Source: Psilocybe azurescens
Taxonomy: Eukaryota > Basidiomycota > Agaricomycetes > Agaricales > Agrocybaceae
Assembly: GCA_023853785.1 (NCBI GenBank)
Contig: JAJIRX010000811.1
Coordinates: 248,001 to 312,000 of the forward strand
Reading direction: 5' to 3'
Length of the DNA: 64,000 nucleotides
The number at the start of each line of letters is the position of its first letter. Within the stretch, counting starts at the first letter, position 1. The notes below the pieces were generated by a model, which worked only from the letters and a program-made list of their open reading frames with translations, ran no database searches and was not told where the DNA came from. Below, piece after piece: positions 34,747 through 45,799 of this stretch. A program made the translations under genes and the position numbers.

Positions 34747-36219
34747 ATGCCACCATTGCCCACCGTTTTCTCCGGTCGAACCACTAATCTAAACGTGGTA
34801 AAGGCTCGTGTTGAAAAATTTCTTCCGCAAACTAACACATCTCGTATTGACATGGTAACAAAGGGACAGAGGTAAATGGAAGCTTCTCTCAGTTGAAGTG
34901 ATAATCTTACTCAAATATCATCATCAAAAGGATTCGAACATCAATGTTGAATTTTCGCTCAAACTAGGGCAGCAAAGGGATTTTACTGAACGAGACACAT
35001 TTGGGGACTCCCCAGCCGCCTTTCTATGGTTTCAGAGTCGAGGTTATGTCTTGTACAAGCGGCTTGAAGACCAGAATTACAACGTCGGTTTTGATTCAAA
35101 TCCTTCCATTGCATCTAGGGCATGGGGCCAAGCAGAGTACCCATATGCTCGTTATGACCTTGAATCTTTGGATAAGGTGCCCCTTCGCGTATCTGATACA
35201 GAGGTGCATGTGTCTGAGGTCGCGAAATTGGCGATATGTGTTGCTAACATTAGAATGTAGGGAAAAGTTTTTTTTTGCACAGGACTCACTCAACCATCAT
35301 GTAGCGATCAAGGCCGTACGCGCCGACACTGATGAGTTGAAAACTCTTGATTTTCTGAAGCGACAAAGCCTGGCAACTCTGGAAGAGAATTGCATCATTC
35401 CGGTTTTAGATATCCTACCCGCCAATGATTTCTCCTTCGTGGTAATGCCCAGGTATGCTACCCGTCTCTCGTAGTGACTCATATTCATTAGGTGATCTGG
35501 CACTATCTTAGGTGCAGGGACTGGTTGAATCATCATTCCCTCAACAACTACGTGGGGCAATGACCTTGATCCATCTCAATGCTCAAAGTACGTGATCTGA
35601 CGGACGCTTGGAAGAATAACTAAACACGCAATGCGTTCAGGGTCTGAATTTTATGTACAAACACAACATGGCTCATAGGGTAAGCTCTTTCGTGCCCCCA
35701 TGCCGATTTTCGCTCATTTCCCCAAGGATATCAAAGCGGGCAATTTCTTGGTAAATCATTTTGGAGATGATTACCGGCTTCTGACAGCACAGTACGCGAC
35801 GACCTACGCTTTAAAGGATTGCTGTCATATGCCCTCTTTGACTTTGACCATTCTATTAGGCTGCTTGCTGAAGGAGACCGAACCCAATACCGTCTTCCAT
35901 ACTATGAGTCTTGGGGTACCATCAATGTTGTCACCGACACCGCCCAGGGAGAACGTGACTTCAATCCATTTGTGTTTGATGTCGGTGCCCTGGGCCGACT
36001 TTTCTGTGTTAGGTTTCAAGTTTGTTGTCTAATTTACTTTTACTGAAATGTTTTGCTAATTGATACGCACCTGCAACATCTATCACGGGAAATTCTTGCT
36101 TTTGCTCCTTTCCTCGACAAACTCACGATTCGGAAGCTAGAGTCCCGTTTCACTGCTGATGGAACTCTACTTTTCTTCGACGCAATAATGCTACCGTTTT
36201 CAGTGGCTGAGCTAGATTG
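34747..36219 (+). CDS. Protein-kinase-like gene, probably degraded
   Basis: A possible first exon starts MPPLPTVFSGRTTN at 34747. Readable blocks follow: PAAFLWFQSRGYVLYKRLED, a kinase N-lobe with a candidate ATP-binding lysine (HHVAIKAVRADTDELKTLDF), then LPANDFSFVVMPR. The catalytic loop is MYKHNMAHR joined over an intron (35679-35727 region) to DIKAGNFLV, giving HRDIKxxN. The metal-binding loop reads DFD rather than DFG (YALFDFDHSIRL). A stop follows SVAELD at 36217-36219. Exon phases do not close: at least three junctions (near 35455-35510, 35640 and 35790) need one-base corrections, so this is either a pseudogene or affected by sequence errors. It resembles the atypical kinase families expanded in mushrooms; the substrate is unknown. 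The CPL1 relic begins 44 bp later. Confidence 0.6.
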
Positions 36220-36262
36220 ACCGATAGACCCGGAAGATCCCACCGTGTTGGGATATGTCTAC

Positions 36263-36990
36263 TAATCACTGCTATTGTCAAATCGGTCATCCCCTTGAAC
36301 ATCCACAGGCCATCCACGGCTCTTAGCTGTTCTGCAACGTCGTATTCCACAGAGGACTTGGCAAACCTTGACGCCATCTCTGGCCTTTTTGAGGGCGTCA
36401 ATGCAGACACAGCAGGTCTCGTCACATCTACCTCCATTCCTACGGTTTCCTACGCTACGCGACTGTCAATCTCGGAGGACTTGGAGGGTTGGTTGATGGT
36501 CTCGTCGACCTTATCCTTGGGTTGAACAATATGGGAAGTGTGTTACGTCCTGTGTCGACTTTGGTGTCGGTGCCCACTGCCTCCATTCTTGCGCCTCTTG
36601 TTCCAGTGCCTACACTTCCTGTCTCAGCCTGTCCCCTGTTACCACAACTTCCTGTCCTGTAACTTCACTTTCTGGTCCAGCCTCCGCCCTCGTCGACCAA
36701 GAACTCATCACTGACGTCATTACAAACCTCCTCTCCCTCCTCTCCCTCCTCTCCCTGCAATTGCTGATATATTTGCAGTTTCTCCAGGCCCTCGAAGAGC
36801 TTATGGCTGCCAGTTCAAGTTCTGCTGAGAGTATGAATAGATGCTTGTGTATGTGTACTGGGAATGGATATGAGGATGTGTGTAGGTATTGCGTGGATAG
36901 ATCATGCTGTGAAAACGATTTTGAATGGCTTGTGCGTCAGTCCTAATGGGGCAAAGAGAAGGAGGTCTGAACAAGATGGTAGAAAATTTA
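36263..36990 (+). pseudogene. CPL1-like relic in block B (two internal deletions)
   Basis: 36263-36455 equals the CPL1 segment at 23963-24155 (ITAIVKSVI, STEDLANLD). The homology then jumps to the segment equal to 25588 onward (CGCGACTGTCAATCTCGGAG), and near 36890 jumps again to the final module (GCTGTGAAAACGATTTTGAA). The frame is broken repeatedly. About 3.1 kb of CPL1 is reduced to about 0.7 kb, followed by the duplicated 3' flank to about 37800. Confidence 0.85.
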
Positions 36991-37949
36991 TTTTACGATC
37001 CATATCCGAACACTCCTGCTTTGTTTTGTTCTCTTCCTTAATGCTGCATCACTACTTGCTCTCGTACATTCTTTTATTTATTATCTGTCTGTCGGACGTT
37101 TGTGCGCTGAGTCTTATTGGTGTTATCGTCGCTGTTTCTCTAGCTTTGCCTCTTGCTTCTTGCCTCTGCGCCAAATTGATTGATATGCGGTGTTTCGCTT
37201 CACGAGCTTCCATTGACACTCACTCTCTTTCTCCCGTTCATTCTTTCTTTCTTGTGATGCAATCTTCCTTTGGACTTTTTGTCCCTTCGTTGTACATACT
37301 TTGTTACATCTTCATTCACTAAACCTTCTAGCCTCCTTTCCACGCTTTCTTGTTCCATTGGACACTATGAATTTTGCATTGGCGACGAAGATTGGCTTTT
37401 TTGTAGGTTGCTTATGGGGCTTTTTTTTACGCTCCTTGTTGGCTCCCCTTTTCTTGTAACGTTAGATGCAGGATGCTTTTTCAGTGATGGCGTAGTTGAT
37501 TCCTGCTTTCTTTCTTTTTCTGTTGTTTGTTTGTTATCAAAGGAGTAAATTTTGTAAGTAAAAGTAATGGTATTGGTATTGAGTTGTAGTGGGTTTTTTC
37601 TGCCTGTGTGAATGTTTATTTATTTTTGGTCTAGAATAGTTTTTTTAGAGTTCGTTCAATGCAAGTCCCCAAAGATTAGTCAGATCTCGTTCACCAAGAA
37701 TTTGGAGTGGCGATAGCCGGCCCCCTTTTCTATTTGATTTTTGTACAATTGAAAGCCCCTCCTGTCTTGGCTCTTGGTTCTTGTGTTAACATACTTTTTC
37801 ACATTCACACCTATTCCACTCTAAGCGCTTGGTGTTTAAGCGTATTCTAGTCACCCCGGGGAACATCCTGGGACATCTCAGCTTCCAGGAGTCGCGGATC
37901 TTATTGGCATTTGACATTGCATTACCAAATCTATTCCTTTCTATATGCA

Positions 37950-39707
37950 ATGATGCAAGAAAATCGACAGATAACACTGCGAGATGCGGCTCTCAGGGAG
38001 ATCTTAGCTCGAGGCGCTCCAATATTAGGTACGTATGTATATCGCAATTTGTTGGGTGCAATTTTTTCGCTTTTTGTTTTTGGCGACGTAATGTTAGTGG
38101 TTGCAATGATACTTATCACTTTCTGATAGGGACAATGGAGGACTGTAATACCGAGGAGGTTGGAAATGTCAGCAGGGGCATTGGCAAGCTGAAGATGAGC
38201 GATTGGATGGCGGCGTTCCCTGATCACACAGAGATTGTGCGGATGAGTCTGCCTGGGACGCATGATACATGTACTTGTGCGTAAGCCGATGTGTGCTTTA
38301 GCCACCAATGTAAACCTCATGTGAACAATGTATGAGCAGGGAATTACACGCCCGAGGTGCAGGAGTCTTTGAAGAGATATACTGGACCGTCAGTATGCCG
38401 CTTATGCTTCTGTTCCGCACCTGATTTTTGCTGGAATGTTGGTGGCTGATTCAGACCTCTTCTTTTTCTGACTTCCGGGATGCGATAATTTCATTTCCAG
38501 AATTTATGATTCGAAAGTGTACAGATGTCAGCAACGCTCGATCTTCAGGATGTTGAATGACGGCATACGGGTCTTTGATTTGCGATATGCGTGGAATCCA
38601 GATTTGGAAACTATAGGTTTCTATCACTGTGAGAACTCCCCTTGCTATCCATTCTACTATGCTTTTGCTAACAAGCCTTGCTTGAACGAATTGGTTGGTT
38701 GCTTTCATGAAGCAAAAGCTATGTTGAGCCCTACGACGAGGATGGAAGACGTGTTTTTGGGCTGTATACTTGGCTCGATTTGCATCCTACAGAGACCATC
38801 CTCCTGTCGATGAACTATGAGCCAGGAACAGGAACATCGGACGACGCACGACTCCAGGAAACGTTATACCATATTTTGACCAGCGCATTGGCTAAGCGAT
38901 ACTGGCTTCAATCAAGAGGATCGGTATGAAAAACAGTTTTTTCTATGGATGATAAAATCACGTCTTCATGAACGAGCAGCTCGGTACGCTTGGAGAGGCC
39001 CGCGGGAAATTGATATTGATACAGAGATTTGACTTTAACCTGCTGCCCTCGCATTTAACGGACCGTATTGGTATCCACCTCAATCCTGGCCATTGGACCG
39101 TGAATGGGCAGGATATCAAACTGGAATATGCAGAAGGAAAGATAGCCTACATCCAGGTACGTCAATGGTGAAACGTTAGTTTCTCAGTTCTGAACATCGA
39201 TGACGGCTGTCCGTCTGCTGACGATTTCTTTCTATCAGGATTACTATAGAATCGAGCCTTCGAAAGACTTAAACCCAGCTTCGTGCATCGCAGACAAGCT
39301 TCAAGTTGTCAAACGTCATCTTGAAAAGGCGATCGATCCAGAGCTGCATCCGGACCAGTTGTTCATCAGTTTTGTGAGCGCCTCTTGTCGGATTGAAGAG
39401 CCTTCGTTGATACCGCAGGTAAGTGCAAGTCTTGAGCCCTGCCGAGGTACCAATCCAACCAGAGAAATAATCTGACTAAATTGAATAGGTATACGCACTG
39501 GGAGATGGAGAGCGCATGCTAGGCGTCAACCATGGTCTTTTTCCTTGGATAACAGAGCATAGAGGCAGGAGATTTGGCATCGTATGTGAGTGTCTGAAAC
39601 ACTTCATGATGTACACTCTTTGTGATCTCAAGTTGACCATATTTGTAGTCCTCGATTTCTATGATGGCGTCTCCCCACTGGTGGAGGCTATCATAGGCCA
39701 ATCCTAA
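37950..39707 (+). CDS. PI-PLC X-domain-like phosphodiesterase, copy 3 (frameshift shared with copy 2)
   Basis: Exons 37950-38028, 38130-38270, 38340-38388, 38501-38628, 38713-38923, 38980-39156, 39239-39418, 39489-39585 and 39649-39707. Core: KMSDWMAAF, MSLPGTHDT, RCQQRSIFRMLNDGIRVFDL, PTTRMEDVFLG, ETILLSMNYEPGTGT, HLNPGHW and VLDFYDGVSPLVEAIIG. Exon 1 encodes MMQENRQITLRDAALRE rather than a signal peptide, unlike copy 1, so a cytosolic protein or a false first exon is possible. In exon 5, GTGTTTTTGGGCTGTATAC lacks one base relative to copy 1 (exon 211 against 212 nt); copy 2 has the same loss, so it predates the duplication of the two and is unlikely to be a read error. As written the frame stops soon after VFLG; repaired length is about 373 aa. 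I treat it as a probable pseudogene with otherwise well-kept exons. Confidence 0.75.
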
Positions 39708-40169
39708 AAATCATCTCTTTTGAACCGTTGGTATCCTTCTCTGTATCTGTCGTATCATGAAAGGATGTAATTACCCTTAAAGTGTGTGGGTTAAGGACCG
39801 GGAAGCATTCCTTCAAAGTCTGCTGTCATAATAAGTGACAGATGACTAAAACACAAGGGCTTGCATACTGTGTTGGGCATATATCACACCATATTGCTAA
39901 TTATGGAGGGGATTGCTGTAGCGAGCTACAGGCATACCTCAGCGGTGCACATGAGGTCCTCGAGACAGGAAAAGGACATAGGATTCTGCCATTATCAGTT
40001 GAACTTAGTTAAGTCTGCGTAGGGATATGCCCCAATAGATGCACCACCAGTTCTGCCGGCGCCAAAAGGATTTTTCACTGGCTTCTTTTATAGTTGGATA
40101 CTTTCTTTAAGGAAAACTGCATAGTTGTGCGAGCATAAGACCGTTACTTTACATAATGGCGATTACTTA

Positions 40170-40396
40170 TGTTGGAATATGGGAATCAAACGGCACAATT
40201 CCCGTGATCCCGTGCGCTGAATACGCAGCCACAAGTATGTAGATTTTATATATAAACTGAATTCTCCGTTATAGAGTAAATTTAGTTAGTATAAATTGTA
40301 TTTACATTATATAAGTACAGTATTTACATTATTGTACGCTACGCGTTTACCTCCCAATCTCACGGTTTTTATCTGTTTGCTTAGGTCTTTTCAACA
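40170..40396 (+). repeat. Left LTR
   Basis: 227 bp, TG...CA ends, one mismatch to the right LTR. Contains TATATATAAAC at about 40248 as a possible promoter TATA element. Confidence 0.93.
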
Positions 40397-40560
40397 TAAA
40401 CGCGTCACCCTAACTGTCTCTGCTGCCAGTTTCCTCGCCGTCGCTTGCGCTCTATTTGTTTCTGTTTGTCGTTCTTGCCTACTGGGGCCGAATCCCTTTT
40501 CGTCGAATTGTTATCGTCGTCATCGTCATCGTAACCTTGCTCGCCGAGAGCCGATATTGC

Positions 40561-40660
40561 TTGCGGAAGCCGAATCACCGCCGAACCTGAATTGCTTACG
40601 GAAGCCGAATCACCGTCGAACCTGAATTGCTTGCGGAAGCCGAATCACCGCCGGAACCAT
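40561..40660 (+). repeat. 35-bp tandem repeat in the retroelement leader
   Basis: Nearly three units of TTGCGGAAGCCGAATCACCG followed by CCGAACCTGAATTGC, with single-base differences, just upstream of gag. Confidence 0.85.
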
Positions 40661-40716
40661 CATTTTATCATTGTTACCATCGTTGCCATCATCAAATCTA
40701 TTTTTAGTGCGCCATC

Positions 40717-41524
40717 ATGCCGTCCGAAACCACCTTCGATAAACTCACTGATGGGAATTATTTTGAGTGGAAGATTTACATGGAAGCCTTACTCACTCGC
40801 AAGGGCTTATTGGATTATGTGGATGGCACTGCAGAACACCCTGGGGGGACTGAACAGACCAAGAAAGTCAAGGATTTTATGCGCAAGCAATCTGAGACTT
40901 CGTGCAGAGCTCATTCTTCGTGTAACCCCTTCCCAACTTCGCTCACTGCCGTAACCCGGACCCCTATGTCATCTGGAAAACACTCTCAGATATTCATGCA
41001 TCACGTGGTCGCTCCACCATTATTTCTCTCCGTCGCTGTTTTCACCGTCTCCGCCTTGATCGTGGTGAAGTCATGTCTGCCTCACGTTGCCCGTGTCCGC
41101 CATATCGCATTTCTTCTTGAGGAAGCAGGTGTGAAAGTCACTGAGGACGACATTATTCTTGCCATTACTTCAGGACTTCCCCATTCATACGACTCTTTTC
41201 TTATTTCGCTTGATGCCACCCCAGACAGTGAATATACGCTCACCTACGTTATAACCCGCCTCATGAATGAATACCAGCGCCAACACCAATATCCCCCACG
41301 CCAAGCACAAGCCTCTGAGGACCCCCAGAATGAAGCTATGGCCGTTACTGGTGCCCCCTCTCATGGTATTGCCCACATCACTTGTTTTTCATGCGGTAAG
41401 AAAGGTCATTATCAGTCCAACTGCACCAATTCTTCCAGCCCCCATCCCATCAAATCTGGATCTATAGGGCATGCTGCTCTTGCTTTGGAAGATGACTCTG
41501 ATGATGATGAAGCTTTTAGTTTCC
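40717..41524 (+). pseudogene. gag: Copia-type gag with zinc knuckle, frameshifted in the middle
   Basis: Start MPSETTFDKLTDGNYFEW, then WKIYMEALLTRKGLLDYVDG, typical of Copia gag. A CCHC knuckle CFSCGKKGHYQSNC lies near the end, preceded by LLEEAGVKVTEDD, ITSGLPHSYDSFLISLD and MNEYQRQ. Between about 40890 and 41090 the homologous reading moves through other frames (RAELILRVTPSQL, then a third frame), so several small indels lie there. The open frame nevertheless reads through from 40717 to 41640 because of compensation. It encodes a capsid-like structural protein for particle formation; this copy is unlikely to be functional. Confidence 0.75.
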
Positions 41525-41589
41525 GAGGGTGCGATTTATTTCTTTTAATTTTGTCTTATTTTCTGGTCATTTTGCCGTTTGCGAGGGTG

Positions 41590-41816
41590 TGTTGGAATAT
41601 GGGAATCAAACGGCACAATTCCCGTGATCCCGTGCGCTGAATACGCAGCCACAAGTATGTAGATTTTATATATAAACTGAATTCTCCATTATAGAGTAAA
41701 TTTAGTTAGTATAAATTGTATTTACATTATATAAGTACAGTATTTACATTATTGTACGCTACGCGTTTACCTCCCAATCTCACGGTTTTTATCTGTTTGC
41801 TTAGGTCTTTTCAACA
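41590..41816 (+). repeat. Right LTR
   Basis: 227 bp, matches the left LTR except at one position; immediately followed by the target duplication ACTTA. Confidence 0.93.
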
Positions 41817-42942
41817 ACTTAAGCATTAGTTGTATAAAAGAACAGGTTTATTCTCTGGAAAATTTGGACGTTCAATAATGTTCATGGTGTCAATTAACTT
41901 GGGCAATTGGGAGAGACTGGACATTTGCGCAGAAAAAAAAGTAACAAATAAAAGCTTTCATTGTGCTTGGTGTTTTGGTGTCGTACACATGGAGACACAT
42001 GGCCCCTTTTTGTTCCTACGTATTGAATTTTATTCGTTTATTTTTCCAACTAGCCCATTCTATCAGATTCTATCTTACAGACCGAACATTGTCGAAGATT
42101 TAGGGAGTAAGGGGTAAGGAACAGTAAGGGGCCTTTGTCATTTAAATCACGTTATCTCCCGCGCCTGTTTTTATTTTTAGATTCGGCTGCAATGATTCTC
42201 GCAAGGCTGGCACATGGCTGGCACTAGTAGCTTGACAGAATCGTAGAGAATCAAGTCAGTCTTAATCCCACAATTATATGCTGAAAACCGCCCGCCTATC
42301 CCACAACCACCATCTCGCCCTTTCCTCTGACTCCGCCGTTTCATATGCCGTCGCGCAAGCACATAGGAGCTGCCTATAGGTAACGCCAGACGATCTCATA
42401 AGTAGCCGGCGCGCCAAGAATAGAAGAACCGCCTAAAGGCAACGCCAGACGATCTCGATCTCATAAGTAGCCGTCGCGCCAAGAATAGAGGAACCGCCTA
42501 AAGGTAGCGCCAGACGATCTCATAAGTACCTTAATTAATTATATTAGCGTAGGCTGCTGTATACAAAGGCTGTTGTCGAGTATCGACACTAATCTAGAAT
42601 GGATGTTTTTGCTCTTCACCTCTATTCAGTCTGTTGAGAACAAAGGCGGCGATTAGGTCAAAGCAGCAAGTTTAGGTGAGTACCAACTCATCCATATGGG
42701 AGTGACTGCGCTCCAACGTTTTAATTAAGCGCGAGCATTCGGCACTGCGTTGATCCTTGATCGCAGAATTCAAAAAAGGCACACCCGGGCACGCCGCTCG
42801 CGGCACGGAAATTCGTCTGGAAGTTCCTGATTCAAAAATAATTCTCTTTCGTCCTGGTACAACTTGGCTATCGTAACATGCCCCTTTCACTTAACGCGAC
42901 CTGGTATTAAATCCTCTATACCCAACTGTCACAATCGAAGAT
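41817..42942. other. Intergenic region with a tandem repeat
   Basis: No recognised gene. It holds the 59-65-bp tandem repeat annotated separately and several PacI-like TTAATTAA sites. Most of it is absent from block A, so it was inserted in B or deleted from A. Confidence 0.45.
42372..42530 (+). repeat. Tandem repeat, 59-65-bp unit, 2.7 copies
   Basis: Units begin GCCTATAGG (42372), GCCTAAAGG (42431) and GCCTAAAGG (42496) and share ACGCCAGACGATCTC, CATAAGTAGCC and CGCGCCAAGAATAGA. The second unit has an extra GATCTC. Confidence 0.85.
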
Positions 42943-44564
42943 ATGGTACAATTGAGCAAAGAGGTCCTGTATGTGGTTGTAAAGGGGTTGAATACCGTTA
43001 GGGTGAGTACATATCGCCGTAATCCTCTTCCATCTTTTCTAATCTGCATTTTTCAGTATGCCCAACGTGAGTCGTCGTTTGCAGGATTTTCATGTTCTCA
43101 ACTCTGTTGAACCTTTTATCAGTTGCAGGGGTGTGTTTTTCGCATACGACTACTTCCTCACGATTGGAATGGAAGTAGAACTCATATGGCGTTCTAAATG
43201 GAACTTCATAAAGCTTCTATACCTCTTTCAGAGGTATTTGACCTTTACGACACATTTTACGCCGCTTTTTTGCGTGAATCGTCCTTCAGATCGTCATTGA
43301 ACCCATTTCTTATAAGATGAATTACAGTTCAATTTGGAACGGATATGTCTGCAGGGACATGTGGGACGCTGTTTGCTCAAATGGGAAGTAAGTACATTCT
43401 GGGAACTGGAATGCCTTGTAAAGTTACTTACAGAGAGCCAAATCATTTCAGTATCCTACGTGATTGGTATAATAGCTTCGGAAAGTAAGAGCCCCTTCTC
43501 ATCCCACCTGTCAGCTAAGCTGATATGTTTGGAAATCTTTCAGCATTATGCAGTCTGCGTATTTGGGCGGTGTGGAATCAGGACAAGCGATTTTATATTG
43601 TATATCCCATATGCGTGATTTGTATCTGGGTCCCAGGAGTGGTTGCCATGGCCTCCGCGGTTAAAAACGCGAATTGTAAGTCGAGAATCTTATAATCACA
43701 GTTCTTGCGAGTGCCTGACCAAAATCCAAGACTCCGACGCCCCATACCCCGGGTTTATGGGGTGCTTTACGCTCGACGCAAAAGCAATTCATCTGGAATA
43801 TGTTTGGGCGTCTCTCCTCGCCTATGATGCGGGTACGTTGTTTCGAATAAATACTATTTTTTCTCGATACGCTGACCGTTCTTTTTCATTCTCAGTATCT
43901 CTGATTTTTGTGCTCATTCCTGGAATTCAGCTCTGTACGTAAACACCCAATGCCGGGCTTTCTATCATGATGTGCGAAGGTCATCTAAAAGTCCCTCTTT
44001 ATCAAGATCGAAATGGCATCATGAGTCACTCCCGCTTATCAAATGTTGTTTTCCGTGACGGTACGTGGTTGATTCACACAAAATTATGAAAATTTTGTCA
44101 CTTATTGACTGTGTTTGTATATTCAGGAGTCATTTACTACATCACGCTATTCAGTGAGGCTATTTCCGCCTCCTCTGTTCTTTTTGTCTTTTTGACTGTC
44201 GCCTCTAGTTTTCTCGCTCCTCAACATCATTTTTACTCTTACGTTAGATGTCAGTATCACAACTCATGTACCTACGGGGCAAGATGCTTACGTCATTTTA
44301 TCCTATACAGCCCGCAACTCGTTCCTCTCTCGCGACGTAAGTATTTTGGCATACTGCATTAATTAGTGCAACTTAGCTCATCACTGAACGATTTCCTGAT
44401 CCAACAGAATGGGCAGAACTCTACACTCCGCCCTTGCGAGTCGCGTCCTTCTCCACATGCGCGAAACAGTGCATGTAGATCCAGACATGATTACCGATAG
44501 AGTGCAATCCCATATGCACTTCACGAGGAATGTCCACGATATTGGCAGCTCAAGTGATATTTGA
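42943..44564 (+). CDS. DUF6533-domain multi-pass membrane protein (start region frameshifted)
   Basis: The first exon starts MVQLSKEVLYVVVKGLN and runs by short introns into the DUF6533 block: YAQ, LAG, VFFAYDYFLTIGMEVELIW, KWNFIKLLYLFQR. Later exons give LRIWAVWNQDKRFYIVYPIC, CIWVPGVVAMASAVK, DAPYPGFMGCFTL, VWASLLAYD, a charged block YQDRNG, VIYYITLFSE and a C-terminal stretch ALASRVLLHMRE ending SSSDI. DUF6533 proteins are a large Agaricomycete family of putative seven-helix membrane proteins with unknown ligand or function. The second intron acceptor and the codons before FFAYDYF do not join in frame (TTGCAGGGGTGTG appears one base short), so the exact exon borders are uncertain and the gene may be inactive. 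A 5'-truncated relic lies at 28336-29330. Confidence 0.65.
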
Positions 44565-45799
44565 AGAAGGTATTTACCTCAGACAAAATCAGACCATTCA
44601 TTCCATAGAATAGAATAAATTAGATCCTCCTATATTTTGTACATCGCCGAAAGCGAGGGGAAGGGGAAAAGATCCGACTATGAATCATTTTATTTTTGCT
44701 TTGGGTCTTGGTCTGTCTTGGTACGCAGTCTAGTGATCGATGAAGAAAAAAAAAAGGAAGGATATTAATAAAGCCAGGAGCTTATAAACCCCTTAATTTT
44801 TATACGGAAAGCCGCTCCTATTATGTAGTAGGTAGTCAAAGAAAAATACAAATATTTGAAATCGAATCTAATTAGGACGGCGTGATACACGAATGTAAAG
44901 ATCCCTCCTGCGGGCGTAGCCTAAAGGGATGGACACAGCCCCGATCTTCCCAAGACAGGCTAACATGAGTACTTATCAAAGGTAACCTTTCACACAATGC
45001 ATTACGAGTGCATTGGATGTTATTATAGACTGGACTTCTCTTTTACCGTCTTTTCCAACCGCAGCTTTCAAATATCTCATACATCATACAACAATTTACC
45101 TTTCTGTAGAGCCCAGATCTTAGTTTACAAGTCTTCGTCAGAGCTGGTGCCGGTCAGAATTGGCAGTTCCAACGAATAATGTGGTATACATTATAAAGCG
45201 TTTGAAGGAATGATTATCACCTTGGCGGGAACATTGTCCTGGAGCTTTCAATTGACTTTCATAGGCTTTCAGAGTTCTTCCAGGAAGACCTGTCAGAGCG
45301 GAACAAAGCATCATTGCAAGATAAGCGCTCGGTGTCGAACTCACAAATGCCCTGTTGACTCCTGGCACAGCCACTAAACTAGACGGCAGAACTTTGCGCA
45401 ACCCATAGCATCTTTTTCAGATAAGGCGTGCTCAATTTTCGTACATACTAACGTCTAATGCAGTGTGTTTAAAAACATAATATCCCTTCACTTTAGCTTA
45501 GTGATCCACCCCTCAGCCTACAGATAGGCCACAAGTCATCGAGTCCGCTGTTTTACGACATTTCCCACGCCAAGCATTGCCATCAATTGGCATCAAAACA
45601 TATCCTGCGGTCACTGAACACATCTACACGAGTTTAGATATGTACATAGTGAAGTCACTACCTAGCCGACAACATCACAAGTTCGTACTCTTTCTTAACT
45701 GCCAGTGCCCAAGCAACAGACTGGGCTGAACGTCCTTGTCCGTTAAGGTTAAGCAGGCTAAATAGGAGATGCAACGCACGCGAGGCTCGCTCTAGAGAT
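44565..45799. repeat. Duplicated tail of block B and unassigned sequence
   Basis: 44571-44660 and 44980-45330 correspond to 29340-29400 and 29640-29980 of block A. 45330-45799 has no recognised gene apart from the very end of the TRIC-like gene. Confidence 0.5.

Larger units (their letters stand above)
40170..41816 (+). mobile_element. Gag-only LTR retroelement (Ty1/Copia-like, non-autonomous)
   Basis: Two 227-bp direct repeats starting TGTTGGAATATGG and ending TTTTCAACA differ at one base (CTCCGTT left, CTCCATT right). They are flanked by the target duplication ACTTA (40165-40169 and 41817-41821). The 1.2-kb interior holds only a Copia-type gag and no protease, integrase or reverse transcriptase. 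It must therefore have been mobilised by an autonomous relative. The near-identical LTRs indicate a recent insertion; it sits inside duplication block B and has no counterpart in block A. Confidence 0.93.
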
